Source: Kribbella sp. CA-293567 | GTDB lineage: Bacteria > Actinomycetota > Actinomycetes > Propionibacteriales > Kribbellaceae | Length of the DNA: 64,000 bases | Assembly: GCF_027627575.1 (NCBI RefSeq) | Contig: NZ_CP114065.1 | Coordinates: 3,596,001-3,660,000, forward strand | Direction: 5' to 3' | Part shown: one piece after another, positions 63,201-64,000 of the stretch | Position numbering within the stretch: the stretch's first letter is position 1 | Layout: the number at the start of each line of letters is the position of its first letter | The notes under the pieces: generated by a model | The model's input: the letters and a program-made list of their open reading frames with translations, nothing else | Databases searched by the model: none | What the model was told of the DNA's origin: nothing | Position numbers and translations under genes: made by a program

Positions 63201-63507
63201 TCAGGTCGAGGTCGAGTACGACGTGAAGCTGATCCGGGAGATCGTGCGGCGCAGCGGCGAGCTTCGCCCGACCGAGGTGCTTCGGCTCGAACAGGCGCCG
63301 CGCGGTACGGCGTACTTGACGATGTTCGAAGCCGACTATCTGCAACTCCTGGCAGCCGATGGCAATCCGGCGCCTGCAACGGTCGTGCCTGCGGTGCGCC
63401 CTCCGGTCGATCCATGGGACCGGCTGTTGACCGCGAACCTGGCGACGGCGCCTGAAGACGATGACGAGGAGTGCGATGACGACGAGAAGCCGGCATGCCT
63501 AGGGTGA
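48268..63507 (+). CDS. Giant T7SS polymorphic-toxin-like effector (5,079 codons)
   Basis: GTG start coupled to the upstream gene. In order: a CpnT/WXG100-like helical domain (1-100; EIPQYWRDAVGGIF) with hydrophobic helices (110-165); low-complexity repeats (about 350-1210), including sixteen 10-residue units at 1038-1197; a metalloprotease-like domain with HEKVH at 1300-1304; a Gly/Asp/Arg-rich stretch (1340-1428) where the true coding frame appears to be another one; a Pro/Val linker; a DNA/RNA non-specific endonuclease-like domain (about 1470-1640, His1556 in GGHYLAKRFF, and NLFAQNQDFNNNAYREVENE); hydrophobic helix pairs (2052-2490); a second HExxH (HEISH, 3245-3249); a coiled coil (3353-3458); and about six beta-hairpin modules (3590-5040). 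The end is acidic with two Cys. Likely a secreted antibacterial or translocating toxin; continuity of the frame needs confirmation. Confidence 0.75.
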   Translation: MSIPEPSDPLWLAFRAWWDQNIWPSTDEAMIKAMGEGWQDLGHQLQAVVDEAERTNQEIPQYWRDAVGGIFTTNLGTTVTELRSAIQVYHDMAKLCFDYAQTIADVRNGIYAELALNAVFFAATLAFPAGVALFWQARIFAGMATRLGALVGRAMTSLSGRATATIPAGLLRAGGATGRGLIGGLREGAEGLGSEYISQTLSNLQGYRNGYDTQRMWVSAGAEVIGAGMARGIAPVGRIGSAPANRLADALRLSDRGRPRAVLNEMGHAFVVNGITSPVAGVLAQATADGRLGELTWGTFGKALVDQGALSGALGATRSPSVHAGQALGAATASRIEALGGRPVPSLNSLLGTDPAGRPPVLGDGGVDQSGEQVVGPDQSGGQPGATKGGQPVGGGERGGSQQPGAEQRADPGVGRDRPAERVAGQNGQGGQNGGQGGQNGQGGQNGGQGGQNNQGGRVDQGGQVEGPGRQDAADEIARVGASDQQGDAGAGRQSPVGDNAADGDTNATATTNDAASMNDGMASTNGSTAGTNDGTASTSSRATDTNDGTASTSSGATDANDSAASTSSSATDANDSAASTSSSAIDANDGAAGTNNSAAGTNDGAASTSGSPAGTNGGVTGSSGDVADASGFTDTSDDAHGSESVGPPLGAPGAGAGTAISHAPSSSAVDPTATHTETSSAQPAGTPIATQSGSVNSQSVAVAPQTTAAHSATGTAPGAPAQSSATTQTSSTPQPASPQNSVGPPAQNTTQSGPARGDRATNPTSQNSATDDALTDTNADTTVAPANDANASEAATDTSTATGHHAVSDTNADTDDAPTDASVTPADGALANFNADTSAAPIDISVSTSIAPAGAGKGTGTGDRAPGGTNAGTDDASADASAGSSVAPADTNVGTSVAPADTNVGTSVAPADANAGAGTGDRAAGDVVLGDNDAPAGSGSVGSAVAADGTSTGEAGSPVSAGSGSTNSVGGNVGPLAAGAAAGTLAAAADQAASARTISASQQGSGTRPATPTHTKSSGATASAASTEQQPAAPQAGETTSHSPGVGGGTPSSPGAGGSTSYSPGAGGGTPSSPGAGGSTSYSPGAGETTSSSPGMGDGTPSSPEAGGSTSHSPGAGETTSPSPGVGGSTSYSPGVGGSTSHSPGVGASTSHSPGAGESMSSSPGAGGSTSHSPGAGETKSHFPGPGATTAYTPGAPAATPYSSGPELFSRETSRTNREALEAGDGLPLTAEVVAEVAAAAGVDLSGVEVVIVTEQDEISYLDYQGACACTPGELGGRQIRLGPASFTDRETLAATLAHEKVHVDQLRSGIDVDTEILQDLEAAAYASEIPALERLRAHDSGEVRGRDDVRPAGPGRDPGAGAVADGRDPGRDDAADRGHGPAGPDPGTGVPLFRRIDAGHQQGDAGDRAGGRGTDRRGDGVDQPGLTPEDPVDPVVPVVPVVPVDPSGPVGPRGPADPPSEPGPEPAPTRNPWFDASVPFGPVESGKPGALTASKFLSRGRNEATLAVGEDGRVRRIMARLREDFKEGRGDQGRTERQAVTRRDGTPGVDNGGHYLAKRFFDDDSAGNLFAQNQDFNNNAYREVENEWAAWVDAGYEVAVVITPRPGNARPDELTVSYTVVDTRTAQEQVVWSGGRTFVNAGQQRFLGFVAAQALNAVESVGTTKVGANQFTRTVGQSGAVDTVVTVIRDAAPRVNQLAAAVGPVMARRYGVPADAEGNVLGHRPLGPGGTAQLLPPGTVLDAATYGRLEQQWLAEIAAGNEVVITARRVLVPGQELDSVELEVSSAPRSTPATTDAGKIGTFAPGTDNLFEPPTDPPTGPRVERFVPGWVLVSFQSSKLLESFGEQLGRADGPGGAEAPMLPADLASIAHEGNGVYKIRTWSGEIFRLVKRVGPLQPEILLEYSVQLDGTPVVELTLSDRLTQDEIAPMLARLLAESVAIIRGGEVDGPQVFRPDGSPEVDAVRTPADLADQAELRQRGSVQGQLSATNHDRRAMVKAEIQKLALAMGVVSGQPNAELLRSLLSQQERDVLDRAEVRAESLDDIQVSRGGYLVKAALSSGWSSVVIGAAAAVFTGNPLVGLGIAIPTMVNAFVGSLSERYLDALKQPGKKPAYVAERDQREFDYPGIHGLLDGPEPVRPALVKMPRATNWSNYLVRYTTPTLATTAVAGALTVFGVPALSTAMVIASSALAKSLAERLVDTKKLEFRLRRVDATERIRLSDPALFSNQLVTELAELRTRLERTMALLDVRSSELTAAAQAVAQPPTGVAPVNPTVPGAPPFKVTLAVQLIDNVSAAARRVFVGGEQAVDVDPTELARLVNAQLEGLLNAVGPGLFGSVAGAIGDKYLINRDEAATDARKRWARTEQEARQTAALAEAIEPRLRQLRELAAQLEALTGAQPDLAARAADRGLPVPAAAPAGPRPSGQAPWKAYVIQVAAAALGGAVSAAALDLVFDLPDLGVVLTVAGAAGAMLGTPIARYTFRRTEIELQAGLEPFMGWQAVKRDVLLQEQIMVRYLAEQLLARGRQVDDRAGQQTSAEAPVATDPRYTDHVRAALRRAELGNVPPGRPESDYNLDARAERVEALQRVDRLAANVDRLAALGVRGELLTEARAKLRFAIGLYESIADSNGVRKTFPDLGAVDPLVGRRVTGLTDQARLGVEQALRRLVAEPAGKPLLVERLVALEQLAQAARAVDHHAVHGTDESRALVQSQLEQVLDEAARLWQAAGVRGGLVLPALSVLPGLDQVGGQVTVPVLTVPPVGPDKGAGGGRHHRPESFGEGVLEWNHRAVNGARSLFPADATVDRVGLSTVERGLAALVERGYRVEVAIERVPRPGPATEPYRFTVLVTDTELTGSHATEVYGPSTASELVASLGFDSPPGRHHATESTGRHQLDEVGGRHRVENQVDRSRLENRADLPGGRHRAAEPSQLSAREAAEQTVTPALAQTGTAPTAVEEEAVQQAVSDSVASVLPGAIPLQGGGFRATSASGQDVVLGRAAMAEVQAEARRVLVESNDPQLARTAARQRLVELLAALGVGPRVAASAAPGEGNPLNLAAVRRTAEQIARQAARLAETPESPIASDDGPTSAAPETPEATGQSGPNTAPPASPSTAPPRPGPDGHGPTVHAPEIPGTRFTANGRVASTHPASPDEAVREAVQAARAAVEADFGGLITGQIDQVSDGIIVVQTDRHGAQHFKVSFGPVSPRRVAATKVRAGTVEDPHLVRLAPGLASDQFTRAWVHEISHTLQELAAPRSRLRQLLRRPSTHTEDACVAAQFNEFRLLAGQWAAADAAVRAGRTGAAQSAQALANDLELLATAIEARGQQPPILPWDAPPTQSPLQDPVEGFVSDVADHLRELRRQADELRKRVDSKRNKAIEAAESARQSEQIAADALAMADSGRFARARQAMKDAAKQAEVQVWHEQVAAGYQSALGQLEKVAQGYEALLTDARSITPRQRATIASGLVTELTAYEQRLAAVAPSLIALSSLLPTGWLPHLSALTNRVNAVLAANGVDHRFTSGALQHRLNAEFGQLITADGASLRVGHARPIELRLRLTVSELVEILDPSIRASETMLGLLPQPSRKHEITQNGRIGAGGSFALNSLTRLFGEGSWLNAVGELLTVRGEQVSGRGRSVSSTGAQYGQDGAVEDNRGESLLYAAHASWQLQARKPGEPDQLLADLQVDSGRGKDVSRLYAWASHAYTVPAPTQTFTNGTPPSGRLPNHTLTSLDGLQRLTDKAFLRFRDQLAKFGDEASLLREQIHSAINHDLPSRLPESTERSILRPLQANGRPVGHVQIKTVARYELTELVGQPSTAHWQERVRVGFSNAGGQQNFSASTSFNATVGYGGQALTDLGDSSVDLGPSASGGRSVSRSESLSAGGVGIHVGVQRYTGTTQGYRLVFDHEVTVVLNGVPQGSVTGETVGLARLQTNDAYRHGLPVAESAFVHDPGGNRVLEDGRPVLRGDPRAGVQVPGRRVELASWLTDVTGRVRTTGPGLAQRVTGGEQALADLVGPLAERGFLPPLDAQGDPNLGQLTADPLERHAQLLNLTELRTQLSVNRLEAGYDIAVQQGIVVTLTRPRTGLGTETISLRIGIRPGPVSAVRVTDDEAMVTLNIGSDSVGRSTGWSKSLPWNASPLGLSQDGSGGGIIRSGVSYGRQALGRTMGWFTGGTVNQVTLIESRSAVAAFEVPHRIEVTELGVQDVVLHNGAPGTSARILVDTDLLPSADPARGQVSAGPLSDQVLDRTTLVALDTHELPRLVDESITREPAARHHLAALLDPRHLLAHPEWARTSYRSDAVVRGAGPVSTRSGLSISGKIVDVVLLGTTDAVVGDINLALSSHGLSVGQSTGASAALTLGATAESRSGTASAEYGNSSSTSRTGQTITGVERLTIEVGRHYLFAGTAELAVTTTADGKPLKVPSTVVFQVAERDVLQFHVDGELSLPLTQVADAVERYLNGSLELNSRLALGLIRQYRATLAGARAANEPVPALSVFHTPRAVLAKLQRGRPTPGTKEARLDSLLQQAEQSDRTRTIQLPEHYRNNFGSSLIEQAMVTENGQETTMFGRVLEVMTEQLGAAPDSDPMLARALFADLAGKRWWGRFEDMRGPKGFQRTYAIGKPGQFGAQRVTLTIQAEFTGPATSLGVVRNVISIVQRYLYDDRSNSSTTGQSLGAGLSGGLEEGRTGSASTDRTDSTTVSIGEQTTRLERIASFDGLHRVRRGVTYTLEVTPEPTAIPPRTRIGQAMTRSESPLVPVRPVRLTGEIVQLIPARMLPELPLDGPSAPPEHSSARPATAVDPRGLPDAFFVEGAEGNELPVAIARRLAEPDLLGRAGIEAHRSALQEILATAAMNASFSRMARDDGFDVLELSLPGYASGSVKVRVAANVVGARLISGPVDAVEIGEVNRSQHTVTHTVNSGRLAPVDGGATAADADSGLGGGLTAGDQLADRTTDGRGVRRERSRFEQGSVVTVQVEVEYDVKLIREIVRRSGELRPTEVLRLEQAPRGTAYLTMFEADYLQLLAADGNPAPATVVPAVRPPVDPWDRLLTANLATAPEDDDEECDDDEKPACLG
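51379..51858 (+). repeat. Tandem repeat, 16 units of 30 bp, in the giant gene
   Basis: Sixteen in-frame 30-base units encode decapeptides such as GGSTSYSPGA, GGGTPSSPGA, GETTSHSPGV and GGSTSHSPGA. Some adjacent pairs are nearly identical at DNA level (units 2-3 and 4-5), indicating recent duplication. They form a Ser/Pro/Gly stalk between the secretion part and the HEKVH domain. Confidence 0.92.
52286..52552 (+). CDS. EF-Tu domain-2-like 88-residue protein, out of frame inside the giant gene
   Basis: ATG 52286 opens an 88-codon frame, +1 to the giant frame. It reads TAVRFEVETTFDLPGRGGIL, then VPGRLLTGVIQGGTTLRI and SKVTLVIERADAAPIVAGTV: the beta-barrel pattern of EF-Tu domain 2 (F.VE..F...GRG....G.L..G....G). 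Only about six of its 88 codons end in A or T, as for real genes here, while the giant frame over the same bases has many T- or A-ending codons and yields Gly/Asp/Arg filler. A TGA at 52287 overlaps its ATG in the third frame (ATGA), as if an upstream gene once ended there. Could be an immunity or accessory protein. Confidence 0.7.
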   Translation: MTAVRFEVETTFDLPGRGGILVPGRLLTGVIQGGTTLRIEDTDQPVRILGLEFPSSAGSTPATSKVTLVIERADAAPIVAGTVLISPV

Positions 63508-64000
63508 CGGTGCTGCCGATCGCCCGGACCCGGGACGAAGCCTTGGCGTACCTCGACCTGCTGCCGTGTGCCGAATGCGGTTCCGTACAGGCCGAGTGGC
63601 AGCACGGCCTCGCGCAGGTCGGTGGGCGACTGGTCACGGCGTACGACGGCACCTGCGGCAAGTGCGGGACAGGCCGAGAGCACCTGTTCGGGCTTCCGGA
63701 CCGCGAGCACGCCGGCGGCACCCCGAACTTCGGCGGCCCCGAACCCTCGCAGTTGCTGGACCCCGGACAGTGGCTGGACCTGGCTGATCGGCTGATGTCG
63801 GCAGTGCCCAGCGATGATCCGGCCGCCGCCGACGAGGCAGCGCGGTACGCCGTCGCCGCGGTTCGGGAGGTGCTCAAGTTCCTTTCCCCTGGGACGAATA
63901 CCGTGCCGCCGGAGCTGTTCTGGTCCGACGCGGGCCGGCGGGTGTACGACCAGCAACCCGGCCGCTTCCGCCTCGACCGGCTACAGGTCGTGCTGGCCAC
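63495..64000 (+). CDS. Protein with two CxxC zinc-knuckle pairs, downstream partner of the giant gene (3' cut by window)
   Basis: At least 168 residues, open to the window end. Begins MPRVTVLPIARTRDEALAYL and has CAEC (about 25-28) and CGKC (about 54-57), which could bind one zinc, then a helical part (LDLADRLMSAVPSD, ARYAVAAVREVLKFL) and ELFWSDAGRRVYDQQPGRFR. ATG 63495 overlaps the giant gene by 13 bases; a GTG at 63504 would give the common four-base GTGA overlap. No family recognised. Position suggests an immunity protein or dedicated accessory factor; that is inference. Confidence 0.65.
   Translation, partial: MPRVTVLPIARTRDEALAYLDLLPCAECGSVQAEWQHGLAQVGGRLVTAYDGTCGKCGTGREHLFGLPDREHAGGTPNFGGPEPSQLLDPGQWLDLADRLMSAVPSDDPAAADEAARYAVAAVREVLKFLSPGTNTVPPELFWSDAGRRVYDQQPGRFRLDRLQVVLA

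Overview
The window is high-GC DNA from an actinobacterium. Codons end almost always in G or C, GTG starts and ATGA/GTGA stop-start overlaps are common, and there is a full actinobacterial (ESX-like) type VII secretion system. The mix of a T7SS with transglutaminase-like, MoxR, DUF58 and fibronectin-III genes would suit a Kribbella/Nocardioides/Micromonospora-type soil actinomycete, but the genus is inference only. No rRNA, tRNA, insertion sequence or CRISPR array was recognised.

Bases 1-16,500 hold ordinary and partly decayed small transcription units: a carboxymuconolactone decarboxylase-like gene facing a TetR regulator; a sigma factor; a molybdopterin oxidoreductase/flavin reductase/DUF6510 operon; an EamA exporter; the scar of an idonate/gluconate operon (GntR C-terminus, then a chimera of gluconate and idonate dehydrogenases); an MmyB-type XRE regulator divergent from an SDR and a patatin; a second SDR with a broken antisense TetR; MarR; a broken SnoaL-like gene divergent from an epoxide-hydrolase-like gene; DUF6458; a DUF1684-SnoaL fusion; a 5'-truncated secreted-type protein; a damaged double GNAT; a ZIP transporter; and two small proteins.

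Bases 16,600-64,000 are one large T7SS island. The core parts are eccE (22,652-21,390, minus), eccD and eccB (36,026-38,834, plus), eccC (45,227-41,262, minus) and mycP (47,420-46,131, minus). Several small WXG100/EspC-like candidates and a Gly/Pro-rich PPE-like protein lie around eccC. Regulation appears layered: a SARP/AfsR-type ATPase and a LuxR-type protein in the eccE operon, a divergent OmpR-type two-component system, and a Ser/Thr kinase homologue that lacks the catalytic Asp. Three gene starts (16,650; 26,500; 29,945/30,025) are preceded by CTGGAC-type direct repeats at 11-bp pitch, suggesting one response-regulator regulon covering two paralogous membrane-anchored FN3 proteins, a MoxR ATPase, a DUF58 protein and a transglutaminase-like membrane protein whose Cys and His are replaced. 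An AAA+ ATPase with an N-terminal beta-helix may stand in for EccA.

The right quarter is dominated by one 15.2-kb open frame (48,268-63,507; 5,079 codons). It starts with a CpnT/WXG100-like secretion domain, runs through long low-complexity repeats, then an HExxH domain, a DNA/RNA non-specific endonuclease-like domain, hydrophobic helices, a second HExxH, a coiled coil, and about six Ser/Gly-rich beta-hairpin modules. It looks like a giant polymorphic-toxin or pore/translocator effector. Inside it, at 52,286-52,552, the codon-usage signal switches to another frame that encodes a complete 88-residue EF-Tu-domain-2-like protein. So the locus is either an overprinted toxin or three former genes joined by frame changes. 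A downstream CxxC-containing protein, cut by the window end, overlaps its stop codon and may be its partner.
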